A DNA stretch of 18,631 bases from assembly GCA_910587785.1 (NCBI GenBank), contig CAJUOA010000069.1, forward strand, positions 1 to 18,631, given 5' to 3'. The DNA is from an uncultured Oscillospiraceae bacterium (GTDB lineage Bacteria > Bacillota > Clostridia > Oscillospirales > Oscillospiraceae). Below, in pieces: positions 5,849-13,063 of this stretch (within the stretch, counting starts at the first letter, position 1; each line of letters opens with the position of its first letter). The notes beneath the pieces were generated by a model. It did not search any database and was not told the origin of the DNA. It saw only the letters and a list, made by a program, of their open reading frames with translations. Made by a program: the position numbers and the translations under genes.

Positions 5849-8158
5849 ATGAAAGAATTTTCAGCCGGACAATATGATATCGCGGTAATCGGCGCTGGCC
5901 ACGCGGGGATCGAGGCCGCCCTTGCTGCGGCGCGCCTGGGCCGCCGGACCATCTGCTTCACCATCAACCTGGACGCGGTGGGCAACATGCCCTGCAACCC
6001 GGCCATTGGCGGGTCCGGCAAGGGCCACCTGGTCCGGGAGCTGGACGCCCTGGGGGGCGAGATGGCCCGGGCGGCGGACGCGGCCTGCATCCAGTACCGC
6101 CTGCTCAACCGGGGCAAGGGCCCCGCGGTCCACAGTCTCCGGGCCCAGGCGGACCGGCGGCGCTATCAGGAGGTCATGAAGTACGCCCTGGAACAGCAGG
6201 AAAATCTGGCCCTCCGTCAGGGAGAGGTCACGGAGATCCGCCTCACGGGGGGCGCGGTAAGCCATGTCGTTTTGCACACCGGGGCGGTGTTCGCGGTGAA
6301 AGCCGCCATCATCTGCTCCGGGACGTACCTCAACGGACGGACCATCGTGGGCGAGTGCGTCCGGGAGGGCGGGCCGGACGGCATGTTCGCCGCCGGGGCC
6401 CTCACCAAGTGCCTTGTAAAGCTGGGCCTTCCCCTGCGGCGCTTCAAGACCGGCACGCCGCCGAGGATCAACGCCCGCAGTGTGGATTTCTCGAAAATGG
6501 AGCTCCAGGAGGGGGACCGGGAGACCCTGCCCTTCTCCTTCGAGACCAGGGAGGCCCCGGTGAACCAGGCGGTGTGCTACCTCACCTACACCAACGAGGA
6601 GACCCACCGCATCATCCGGGAGAACCTGGACCGCTCGCCCATGCACAGCGGGGTCATCGAGGGGGTGGGACCCCGGTACTGCCCCTCTATCGAGGCCAAG
6701 ATCACCCGTTTCGCGGACAAGCCCCGGCACCAGCTCTTCATCGAGCCCATGGGCCTGAACACGGAGGAACTCTACATCCAGGGCCTCTCCTCCGCGTTGC
6801 CGGAGGAGGTCCAGCAGGAGATGGTCCGCACCATCGCCGGGCTGGAGCACGCGGAGATCATGCGCCCCGCCTACGCCATCGAGTACGACTGTGTCGACCC
6901 TCTGGTCCTCCGGCCCACCCTGGAGTGCAAAAAGATCCCCGGGCTCTACGGCGCGGGGCAGTTCTGCGGGTCCTCCGGGTACGAGGAGGCGGCGGTCCAG
7001 GGGTTTGTGGCGGGGGTCAACGCCGCCCTGGCCCAGCGGGGGGAGGGGCCTTTGATCCTCTCCCGGGGCGAGAGCTACGCCGGTGCCCTCATCGACGACC
7101 TGGTCACCAAGGGCACCGACGAGCCCTACCGCATGATGACCAGCCGGAGCGAATACCGCCTCCTCCTCCGGCAGGACAACGCCGACCAGCGGCTCTGCCC
7201 CATCGGGCACCGGATCGGCCTGGTCTCGGACGAGCGCCTGGCCCGGGTGGAGGCCAAATACGCCGCCGCCGCCCGGGAGGTCAAACGTCTCACCTCCCAC
7301 GGCGTGCCGCCCTCCCAGGCCCTCAACGCCTTCCTGGAGGCCCGGGGCACTGCCCCTGTCTCCGACGGCGCGCCCCTCATCGCCCTCCTCCGCCGCCCCC
7401 AGGTCCGCTATGCCGACCTGCGGCAGTTCGACCCCGACATGCCGGACCTTCCCCCCGGCGTGGCGGAACAGGTGGAGATCAGCGTCAAGTACGAGGGCTA
7501 CATCCAGCGCCAGCTCCAGGATGTGGAGGAGCTGCGCCGTATGGAAGACCGCCTCCTCCCTGCAAACATTGACTACGCCGCCATCGAGGGCCTGCGCCTG
7601 GAGGCACGGGAGAAGCTTGCCGCCGTCCGGCCCAGGAGCCTGGGGCAGGCGGGGCGCATCTCCGGCGTGTCCCCGGCGGACGCGGCCGCGCTGATGATCT
7701 GGCTGGAGCGGGCGGGGGATGATCTCAAAATATTGGAGGAACCGGCTATGTGGATCTGTCCCAAATGCGGGCGGGAGTTCGCCCATCAGGAGCAGGAGCA
7801 TTACTGCTGCAAGGTCCGGGATGTGGACGAGTATATCGCCCTCCAGCGGGAGGAGGTGCGCCCGGCCCTCCAGACCATGCGCGCCGCCATCCGGGAGGCC
7901 GTCCCCGACGCCGTGGAGCGCATTTCCTGGAGTATGCCCACCTATTGGCGGGGCAGGAACCTGCTCCAGTTCTCCGCCTCCAAGAAGCACCTGGGCTTCT
8001 ACCCCGGCAAGGAGGCGGTCCAGGCCTTCGCCGGGCGCCTCCAGCAGGAGGGCTGGGATGCCAGCCGGGGCACCATCCGCCTCCCTTGTGACCGCCCCTT
8101 CCCCGAGGAGCTGGTGAAGGATGTGGCCCGGTGGTGCCGTGAGCGGTACGGGAAGTGA
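5849..8158 (+). CDS. mnmG: MnmG (GidA) tRNA modification enzyme fused to a DUF1801 domain
   Basis: MnmG with MnmE installs (carboxymethyl)aminomethyl groups on wobble U34 of tRNAs, using FAD, NADH and methylene-THF. Residues 1 to about 624 are a complete MnmG: FAD motif GAGHAG (15-20), NMPCNPAIGGSGKGHLV, KTGTPPRIN, LFIEPMGLNTEELYIQG and the C-terminal helical domain ending SPADAAALMIWLE. The frame continues without a stop into a DUF1801 domain (about 634-769) with an N-terminal zinc knuckle (C637-x2-C640, then C653) and the family block RISWSMPTYWRGRNLLQF. Total is 769 residues against about 620-630 normally. Met634 has its own GGAGG ribosome site eight bases upstream. One extra G in the five-G run at 7714-7718 would end MnmG at a TGA (7720-7722). 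The ATG at 5849 has no ribosome site; the repeat array sits before it. Confidence 0.93.
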   Translation: MKEFSAGQYDIAVIGAGHAGIEAALAAARLGRRTICFTINLDAVGNMPCNPAIGGSGKGHLVRELDALGGEMARAADAACIQYRLLNRGKGPAVHSLRAQADRRRYQEVMKYALEQQENLALRQGEVTEIRLTGGAVSHVVLHTGAVFAVKAAIICSGTYLNGRTIVGECVREGGPDGMFAAGALTKCLVKLGLPLRRFKTGTPPRINARSVDFSKMELQEGDRETLPFSFETREAPVNQAVCYLTYTNEETHRIIRENLDRSPMHSGVIEGVGPRYCPSIEAKITRFADKPRHQLFIEPMGLNTEELYIQGLSSALPEEVQQEMVRTIAGLEHAEIMRPAYAIEYDCVDPLVLRPTLECKKIPGLYGAGQFCGSSGYEEAAVQGFVAGVNAALAQRGEGPLILSRGESYAGALIDDLVTKGTDEPYRMMTSRSEYRLLLRQDNADQRLCPIGHRIGLVSDERLARVEAKYAAAAREVKRLTSHGVPPSQALNAFLEARGTAPVSDGAPLIALLRRPQVRYADLRQFDPDMPDLPPGVAEQVEISVKYEGYIQRQLQDVEELRRMEDRLLPANIDYAAIEGLRLEAREKLAAVRPRSLGQAGRISGVSPADAAALMIWLERAGDDLKILEEPAMWICPKCGREFAHQEQEHYCCKVRDVDEYIALQREEVRPALQTMRAAIREAVPDAVERISWSMPTYWRGRNLLQFSASKKHLGFYPGKEAVQAFAGRLQQEGWDASRGTIRLPCDRPFPEELVKDVARWCRERYGK
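7748..8158 (+). CDS. DUF1801 protein, possible separate internal start
   Basis: The in-frame ATG at 7748, preceded by TTGGAGGAACCGGCT, would give a stand-alone 136-residue protein starting MWICPKCGREF. From memory this is the usual start of free-standing zinc-knuckle DUF1801 proteins. It is therefore likely that this is, or recently was, a separate gene behind mnmG. The biochemical role of DUF1801 is not established. Whether the cell makes the fusion, the separate protein or both cannot be decided from the sequence. Confidence 0.6.
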   Translation: MWICPKCGREFAHQEQEHYCCKVRDVDEYIALQREEVRPALQTMRAAIREAVPDAVERISWSMPTYWRGRNLLQFSASKKHLGFYPGKEAVQAFAGRLQQEGWDASRGTIRLPCDRPFPEELVKDVARWCRERYGK

Positions 8159-8159
8159 T

Positions 8160-8233
8160 CTTCCTTTTTCTTTGTGTACAAAGAAAAAGGAAGCGAAAAA
8201 GAAAAACTTTTTGCGGCGAAACGTTGTTTCGCC
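8160..8233. repeat. Palindromic element with GT centre, copy 1
   Basis: A perfect 16-bp inverted repeat (arms 8160-8175 and 8178-8193) surrounds a GT centre and begins two bases after the mnmG stop codon. It is followed by GCGAAAAAG-AAAAA-CTTTTTGC (8 bp with a bulged G) and then a perfect 8-bp hairpin GGCGAAAC/GTTTCGCC (8215-8233). The first two parts recur at 12816-12872, also just after a stop codon. There is no U-run, so it is not an ordinary terminator. Confidence 0.8.
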
Positions 8234-8247
8234 TTGGAGGGAGCGGC

Positions 8248-8949
8248 ATGGCTGATATTTCTCTGCATTACACCGCGCAGGGGGCGGGACCGCCCCTCCT
8301 GCTCCTCCACGGCAACGGGGAGGACGGGAGCTATTTCGCCCATCAGATAGACTTTTTCTCCTCCACACGGACCGTCTACGCCATTGACACCCGGGGCCAC
8401 GGGCAGTCCCCCAGGGGCGATGCACCCTTCACCATCGCCCAGTTTGCCCTCGACCTGCTGGACTTCATGGACGCCCACGCCCTGGACCGGGCGGACCTCC
8501 TGGGCTTCAGCGACGGCGGGAATACTGCCCTGACCTTCGCCCTGGACCACCCGGAGCGGGTCCGGCGGCTGATCCTCAACGGGGCCAACCTGGACCCCTC
8601 CGGGGTGAAGCCCTCCGTTCAGCTCCCCATCGTGCTGGGGTACAAGTTCGCCTCCCTCTTTGCGAAGAAAAGCGCGGAGGCCAAGCGACACGCCGAGCTC
8701 CTGAGCCTCATGGTCAACGAGCCCCATATCGACCCCGCCCGGCTGAAAAGCCTCCGCGTCCCCGCCCTGGTCATCGCGGGCACCCGGGACATGATCCGGG
8801 ACGAGCACACCCTGCTCATCGCGGAGTCCCTGCCCTTGGGCCAATTGGAGGTCATCCCCGGGGACCACTTTATCGCCTCGAAAAACCCCGGCGCCTTCAA
8901 CCGGGCTGCGGCGGATTTTCTGGAGAAACAGAGGAGTGATTTCAAATGA
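8248..8949 (+). CDS. Alpha/beta hydrolase
   Basis: Serine hydrolase of the alpha/beta fold with 233 residues; the substrate is unknown. The catalytic triad is visible as Ser88 (GFSDGG), Asp181 (AGTRD) and His207 (GDHF). The oxyanion segment is LLLLHGNGEDG (17-27), with the RGHGQS turn at 49-54. The start at 8248 is chosen because TTGGAGG lies 7 bases upstream; the longer frame runs back through the palindromic element. The stop codon overlaps the murT start by four bases (ATGA), so the two are probably translated together. That coupling suggests a link to cell-wall or envelope work, but no more than that. It is cytoplasmic by the lack of a signal peptide. Confidence 0.9.
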   Translation: MADISLHYTAQGAGPPLLLLHGNGEDGSYFAHQIDFFSSTRTVYAIDTRGHGQSPRGDAPFTIAQFALDLLDFMDAHALDRADLLGFSDGGNTALTFALDHPERVRRLILNGANLDPSGVKPSVQLPIVLGYKFASLFAKKSAEAKRHAELLSLMVNEPHIDPARLKSLRVPALVIAGTRDMIRDEHTLLIAESLPLGQLEVIPGDHFIASKNPGAFNRAAADFLEKQRSDFK

Positions 8950-10280
8950 GAATGTTCCTGGCCATTTTGGTCTGCAAGCTCCTGCGCTTCATCGGCAAGC
9001 TGGTGGGCAAGGGGAGCAGCCTGCCGGGGGAATACGCGCTGAAGATCTGCCCGGATGTATTGCGGCGGGTGAAGCTCCCGGAGCACATCATCGCCGTCAC
9101 CGGGAGCAACGGCAAGACCTCCACCGTGGAGATGATCGCCGCCATCCTGCGGGAGAGCGGGCAAGAGGTGGTCTACAACGCCGAGGGCTCCAACCAGATC
9201 GAGGGCGTCACGACCCTGATTCTCTGCAGCAGCACCTTCACCGGGAAAATGCGGGGGGACGTGCTGCTGCTGGAGAGCGACGAGCGCTATGCCCGCCTGT
9301 CCTTCAAGTGGTTCCACCCCACCCACTTCGTCATCACCAACCTCTACCGGGACCAGCTCACCCGCAACGGCCACCCGGAGTGGGTCTATGACGCCATCCT
9401 CCCCGCCGTCCACCCGGACACCACCCTGGTCCTCAACGCCGACGACCCCCTGGTCTCCTGCTTCGCCCGGGGGCACGGGAAGGTGAAGTGGTTCGGCCTG
9501 GAGAAGTGCTCCATCAGCACGGCGGAGCACCAGGGCGTCTATCACGACGGGGCCCGCTGTCCGGTCTGCGGGGGGCCGATGGAGTACGGCTGCTACCACT
9601 ACGAGCACATCGGCCACTACCACTGCCCCGCCTGCGGCCACAGCCGCCACGCGCCGGACTTCGCCGTCACGGCCCTGGACCTTGCCGCCGGGAAGCTGAC
9701 CATCGACGGCGGGACAGACATCTCCCTGGCCTTCAAAAGCATCTACAACGTCTACAATATCCTGGCCGCGTGGTCGGTCTGCTCCCTGGCCGGGGCGGAC
9801 AAGCAGGTGATGGCCCGGGTCATCAACAACTATATCCTGAAAAACGGCCGCATGGTCCGCTTCACGCTGGGCGGGCACCGCGGCACGCTTCTCACCAGCA
9901 AGCACGAGAATTCGGTGGCCTACAACACCAATCTCTCCTATATCCGCGCCGCCGGGGAGCCCTGCTCGGTGCTCATCATCGTCGACGCCATCAGCCGCAA
10001 GTACTTCACCGGCGAGACCAGCTGGCTCTGGGACATCGACTTCGGCCGTCTGGACTGCGGGGCGGTGCAAAAGGTCATCCTCTGCGGGAAGTACGTCCAC
10101 GACCTGGCCATGCGGTTTGATTACACCGGCATCCCGGCGGAGAAGGTCGTCTGCTATGACACCGTGGCCCAGGCCGCCGGGGCCCTGTCGGAGGACGGCG
10201 GCAAGGAGCCGCTGTATGTGGTCACCTGCTTCTCCGACCGCGATAAACTGCTCAATTTGGTCCAGAAGGAGGAGACCTGA
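8946..10280 (+). CDS. murT: MurT-like Mur ligase-family protein
   Basis: MurT with GatD amidates the D-Glu of lipid II to D-isoglutamine in many Gram-positives. The protein has 444 residues with an N-terminal hydrophobic stretch, the ATP loop TGSNGKTST, the central ligase block TNLYRDQLTRNGHPEW, a four-Cys zinc ribbon (CPVCGG then CPACG) typical of MurT, and a C-terminal DUF1727-like domain. Departures are seen in that last domain: classical MurT has, from memory, an ADG-x-D-(V/T)-SW-x-WD-x-DFE stretch, while here it reads ISRKYFTGETSWLWDIDFG. GAGGAG lies upstream of the ATG. It overlaps the hydrolase gene by four bases and is one base from the gatD homologue. The family is clear; conventional activity is less so because its partner lacks the catalytic cysteine. 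Confidence 0.85.
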   Translation: MRMFLAILVCKLLRFIGKLVGKGSSLPGEYALKICPDVLRRVKLPEHIIAVTGSNGKTSTVEMIAAILRESGQEVVYNAEGSNQIEGVTTLILCSSTFTGKMRGDVLLLESDERYARLSFKWFHPTHFVITNLYRDQLTRNGHPEWVYDAILPAVHPDTTLVLNADDPLVSCFARGHGKVKWFGLEKCSISTAEHQGVYHDGARCPVCGGPMEYGCYHYEHIGHYHCPACGHSRHAPDFAVTALDLAAGKLTIDGGTDISLAFKSIYNVYNILAAWSVCSLAGADKQVMARVINNYILKNGRMVRFTLGGHRGTLLTSKHENSVAYNTNLSYIRAAGEPCSVLIIVDAISRKYFTGETSWLWDIDFGRLDCGAVQKVILCGKYVHDLAMRFDYTGIPAEKVVCYDTVAQAAGALSEDGGKEPLYVVTCFSDRDKLLNLVQKEET

Positions 10281-10281
10281 C

Positions 10282-11013
10282 ATGGAGCTGACCATCCTGC
10301 ATCTGTACCCCGATATGATGGACCTCTACGGCGAGTACGCCAACCTCGCCGTCCTCCGCCGCCGCCTGGAGGCGCTGGGGGTGTCCGTGACCGTAACGGG
10401 CTGTGCGCCGGAGGACGCGCCGGACTTCGCCTCCGCGGACCTCATCTACATGGGCGCGGGCACCGAGCGGCGGCAGAAGTACGCCCTCACCGCCCTGCTC
10501 CCCCACGCGGACGCCCTCAAGGCCGCTGTGGAGCGGGGCGCGGCGGTCCTCTTCACCGGGAACGCCATGGAGGCCCTGGGGGCCTCCGTTACCGACGCCT
10601 CCGGCAAGGTCTGGCAGGGGCTGGGCCTGGCGGATTTCACCACCGTGGAGACGGACAAACGCAGTCCCGGCGACGTGGTGGCTGTTCCGGTGCTCTGGGA
10701 CGCCCCGGCGGTGGGGTTCATGAACAAGTGCAGCACCACACGGGGCATCGCCGCGCCTCTCTTCTCCCGGCTGACCCTGGGCTTCGGCAACGAGGCGGAG
10801 TACGGGGCCGAGGGCTATGTCTCCGGGAACGTCTTCGCCACCCACATCACCGGCCCGGTGCTGGTGAAGAACCCGGCGTTTTTGGACTTCCTCACCCGGC
10901 GGCTCTTCGAGTGCAGGGGCTGGGACCTGCCGGAGGAGCTTCTCCCCCTCCCCCACCAGAGGGAGGCATATGCCGTGACGCTCTCGGAGCTGCAAAAGCG
11001 CATAGGCGGATAA
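10282..11013 (+). CDS. gatD: GatD-like amidotransferase homologue lacking the nucleophile cysteine
   Basis: GatD normally hydrolyses glutamine and passes ammonia to MurT. This homologue has 243 residues, the right length, and starts HLYPDMMDLYGEYANL, as GatD does. The oxyanion region, usually GGGQDxEQ, reads MGAGTERRQ (57-65). The nucleophile elbow, usually ICGGYQLLG, reads TGNAMEALG (92-100), with no cysteine anywhere in 42-149. The later block GFGNEAEYGAEG and His188 (THITGPVLVKNP) are kept. The ribosome site AAGGAGG lies nine bases upstream and the gene follows murT by one base. Glutaminase activity is therefore unlikely. It may be a structural partner, use free ammonia, or serve another reaction. 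Confidence 0.82.
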   Translation: MELTILHLYPDMMDLYGEYANLAVLRRRLEALGVSVTVTGCAPEDAPDFASADLIYMGAGTERRQKYALTALLPHADALKAAVERGAAVLFTGNAMEALGASVTDASGKVWQGLGLADFTTVETDKRSPGDVVAVPVLWDAPAVGFMNKCSTTRGIAAPLFSRLTLGFGNEAEYGAEGYVSGNVFATHITGPVLVKNPAFLDFLTRRLFECRGWDLPEELLPLPHQREAYAVTLSELQKRIGG

Positions 11014-11025
11014 AGATGTGCCATC

Positions 11026-11071
11026 TTGCAGGGGCGGATAGTATCTGCCCGCACGATATCCGCCCCTGCAA
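11026..11071. repeat. 15-bp palindrome after the gatD homologue
   Basis: TTGCAGGGGCGGATA pairs perfectly with TATCCGCCCCTGCAA across a 16-base loop. No U-run follows. It looks like a dispersed intergenic palindrome rather than a terminator; only one copy is seen in this window. Confidence 0.65.
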
Positions 11072-11110
11072 AGCTGGTGGCAGCAATTTTGAATGATAAA
11101 GGAGGAGCCC

Positions 11111-11623
11111 ATGAAACCATTCACCTTTGTCCCCTATGACCCCTCCCAGGCGGAGGAAGTGCTGCCCCGGATGTTTGACATCCTCTCCGGCAACATGAGC
11201 GCCATCGCCCCCACGGGCCGCAGCAATGAGGAGGACCGGGAGACCTGGCTCGCCTACATGGCCTCGGAGCAGGGGGCGGCGCGGCGGGTCCTCCTGCTGT
11301 ACGCCGGGGAGGACTTGGCGGGGTACTTCCAGTACGGCGTGGAGGGGGACGCGCTGTGCGTGGATGAGATCGAGATTTCTCCCGCGTACCAGCGGACGCT
11401 GCTGTTTTACCGCTTTTGCAGATTTGCCGCCGGGCGTCTGCCGGAGGGCGTCTCCCGGGTCCGGGCGTATATCAACAAGAACAACCGAAACTCCCAGACC
11501 ATTGCCGGAAAGCTGGGGATGAAGGCCGTGGGAGAGAACAAAAGCGGCAGCAGCTGGCTCTATGAGGGGCCTATTGAGAAACTGGCAGCATTCGCCGGAG
11601 GAGTCCATCGGAAAAATCCATAG
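11111..11623 (+). CDS. GNAT-family acetyltransferase
   Basis: Acetyl-CoA-dependent N-acetyltransferase with 170 residues; the substrate is unknown. The central strand and acetyl-CoA region are recognisable (LCVDEIEISPAYQRTLLFYRFCRFA, about 82-106), and the C-terminal INKNNRNSQTIAGKLGMKAVG (121-141) is a typical GNAT ending. The glycine-rich Q/RxxGxG/A loop is degenerate (SPAYQRTLL), so acetyl-CoA binding may differ. The start at 11111 has GGAGGAG directly upstream, and the earlier in-frame ATG at 11093 has none. It follows gatD across a 97-base spacer with a palindrome, and a terminator-like hairpin lies after it. Confidence 0.78.
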   Translation: MKPFTFVPYDPSQAEEVLPRMFDILSGNMSAIAPTGRSNEEDRETWLAYMASEQGAARRVLLLYAGEDLAGYFQYGVEGDALCVDEIEISPAYQRTLLFYRFCRFAAGRLPEGVSRVRAYINKNNRNSQTIAGKLGMKAVGENKSGSSWLYEGPIEKLAAFAGGVHRKNP

Positions 11624-11643
11624 GGACGGAAAGATCCTGCTGC

Positions 11644-11671
11644 GGGGCTGTGAGAACAGCCCCTTCTCTAT
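11644..11671 (+). terminator. Terminator after the GNAT gene
   Basis: A perfect 8-bp stem GGGGCTGT/ACAGCCCC with a GAGA loop is followed by a modest T-rich run (TTCTCTATT). It lies 21 bases after the stop codon. The stem is strong and the U-run weak. Confidence 0.5.
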
Positions 11672-11700
11672 TGTCACCAGGCCCTCTTCCCGCATATTCT
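11671..11700 (+). promoter_or_regulatory. Possible promoter of the P-loop ATPase gene
   Basis: TTGTCA (11671-11676) and TATTCT (11695-11700) are separated by 18 bases, 33 bases before the start codon and right behind the hairpin terminator. Confidence 0.5.
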
Positions 11701-11733
11701 GGGTTGAGAATCCAAGAAACGGGAGGAGAACTC

Positions 11734-12807
11734 ATGAACAGCGCCACACACTTTTTCCTGGGGGCCAACAGCGGCCTGGGATTTCAGAACCTCTTCGGCA
11801 AGTTCTGTGCGCCGGAGGACTTCTATGACCTCATCGTCCTCAAGGGGGGCCCCGGGGCGGGCAAATCCACCATGATGCGCCGCATCGGCGAGGCCGCCGA
11901 GAAACGGGGGGAGCAGGTGGAGTACCTCTACTGCTCCGGCGACCCGGACTCCCTGGACGGGGTACATATCCCCCGCCTGCGCACCGCCGTCGTGGACGGC
12001 ACCGCCCCCCATGTGGTAGAGCCCAAGTACCCCGCCGCCGCGGACCGGTACGTGAACCTGGGGGAGTTCTACGACATCGCCGCAGCCAAGACCGCCCGGG
12101 AGGACATCGTCCGCCGCACGGAGGAGGGCTCCGCCGCCTACCGCCGGGCCTACCGGGCCCTGGCCGCCGCCCGGCAGATGGAGGAGAGCGCAAGCGCCCT
12201 GGCCGCCGAGGGCCTGGACCCCGCCAAGCTCCTGCGCCGCACCGGCGGCATCATCGGCCGGGAGATCCGGGGCAAGGGTTCCGGCGGGGAGGAGCGCTTC
12301 CGGTTTTTGGGCAGTCTCACCTGCAAGGGGCCCATTTGGCGCTTCGACACGGTGGACGCCCTCTGTCCCAGGGTCTACGAGCTCCAGGACCCCTATGGCC
12401 TCGCCTGGCCTATGCTGGAGCGCATCCGCGCCGCCGCCAAGGCCCGGGGCTTCGCCGCCGTCGTCTGCCCGGACCCGGAACACCCCGACCGCACCCAGCA
12501 CCTGCTCCTGCCGGAGCTGGGCCTGGCCTTCGTCACCAGCCGGGACGGCATGGCCTACCCCGGCGGGGCCTGCCGCCGGGTCCGCATGGAGACGATGCTC
12601 GTCCCCGACCACCTCAAGCGGTGCAAGTCCCGCCTGCGCTTCATCCGCCGGGTGGCCCAGGCCCTCCGGGAGGAGGGGCTGGAGGCCCTCCGGGAGGCCA
12701 AGAGCGCCCACGACGCCCTGGAGGCCCTCTACCACCCCCACGTGGACTTCGACGGCGTCAGCAAAGCCGCCGCCCGGGAATGGGAGCGCATCGAGGCGCG
12801 AATCTGA
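11734..12807 (+). CDS. P-loop ATPase, PRK06851-like
   Basis: Cytoplasmic P-loop NTPase of unknown role with 357 residues. The start at 11734 is chosen because GGGAGGAG lies five bases upstream. The N-terminal half carries the Walker A motif GGPGAGKST (38-46) in the context FYDLIVLKGGPGAGKSTMMRRI. The C-terminal half begins with a similar layout (RFRFLGSLTCKGPIWRFDTVDALCPRVYELQ), but where a second Walker A motif would be expected it reads YELQDPYGLAWPMLERI. As I recall, members of this family are two similar halves, each with a P-loop; here only the first is intact. A terminator lies downstream. Family assignment rests on memory of the overall pattern; function unknown. Confidence 0.75.
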   Translation: MNSATHFFLGANSGLGFQNLFGKFCAPEDFYDLIVLKGGPGAGKSTMMRRIGEAAEKRGEQVEYLYCSGDPDSLDGVHIPRLRTAVVDGTAPHVVEPKYPAAADRYVNLGEFYDIAAAKTAREDIVRRTEEGSAAYRRAYRALAAARQMEESASALAAEGLDPAKLLRRTGGIIGREIRGKGSGGEERFRFLGSLTCKGPIWRFDTVDALCPRVYELQDPYGLAWPMLERIRAAAKARGFAAVVCPDPEHPDRTQHLLLPELGLAFVTSRDGMAYPGGACRRVRMETMLVPDHLKRCKSRLRFIRRVAQALREEGLEALREAKSAHDALEALYHPHVDFDGVSKAAAREWERIEARI

Positions 12808-12815
12808 CGGCAGTC

Positions 12816-12872
12816 CCCCCTTCTTCTTTGTGTACAAAGAAGAAGGGGGCGAAAGAAGAAAATTTTTTGCGG
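12816..12872. repeat. Palindromic element with GT centre, copy 2
   Basis: A perfect 16-bp inverted repeat (arms 12816-12831 and 12834-12849) with the same GT centre and inner TTCTTTGT arms as copy 1. The outer arm differs at three positions, all compensated on the other arm. It is followed by a similar GCGAAAGAAG-AAAA-TTTTTTGC stem. It starts eight bases after the ATPase stop codon. Confidence 0.8.
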
Positions 12873-12944
12873 AAAAGCGCCGTTTTGCCTCTCCGCTTTC
12901 CCTGGAAATGCCCGGCTTTTGCGGGAATTGCTCCCGTCCCCTGT

Positions 12945-12973
12945 CCGGAGGCGTATGCCTCCGGGCTTTTTAT
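12945..12973 (+). terminator. Terminator after the ATPase gene
   Basis: A perfect 8-bp stem CCGGAGGC/GCCTCCGG with a GTAT loop is followed by GCTTTTTATT, a clear intrinsic terminator on the plus strand. Confidence 0.88.
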
Positions 12974-13007
12974 TGCGGATTTTTTTCGCCTTTGGCTCTC
13001 TTTTTTC

Positions 13008-13036
13008 TTGCTTTTTTTCCTTCCATCGTGCATACT
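13008..13036 (+). promoter_or_regulatory. Promoter of the deaminase-desulfidase unit
   Basis: TTGCTT (13008-13013), a 17-base spacer and CATACT (13031-13036) lie 27 bases before the deaminase start and after the preceding terminator. Confidence 0.65.
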
Positions 13037-13063
13037 GAAAGAAGCACGAAGAGGAGGTGCATC

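Noticed and set aside
5861..8425. 854-residue minus-strand frame opposite mnmG
   Set aside because: It is the complement of a clear mnmG and of the palindromic element; no family features are present.
8619..10295. 558-residue minus-strand frame opposite murT
   Set aside because: Antisense shadow of murT and the hydrolase; its repetitive acidic composition and missing ribosome site argue against coding.
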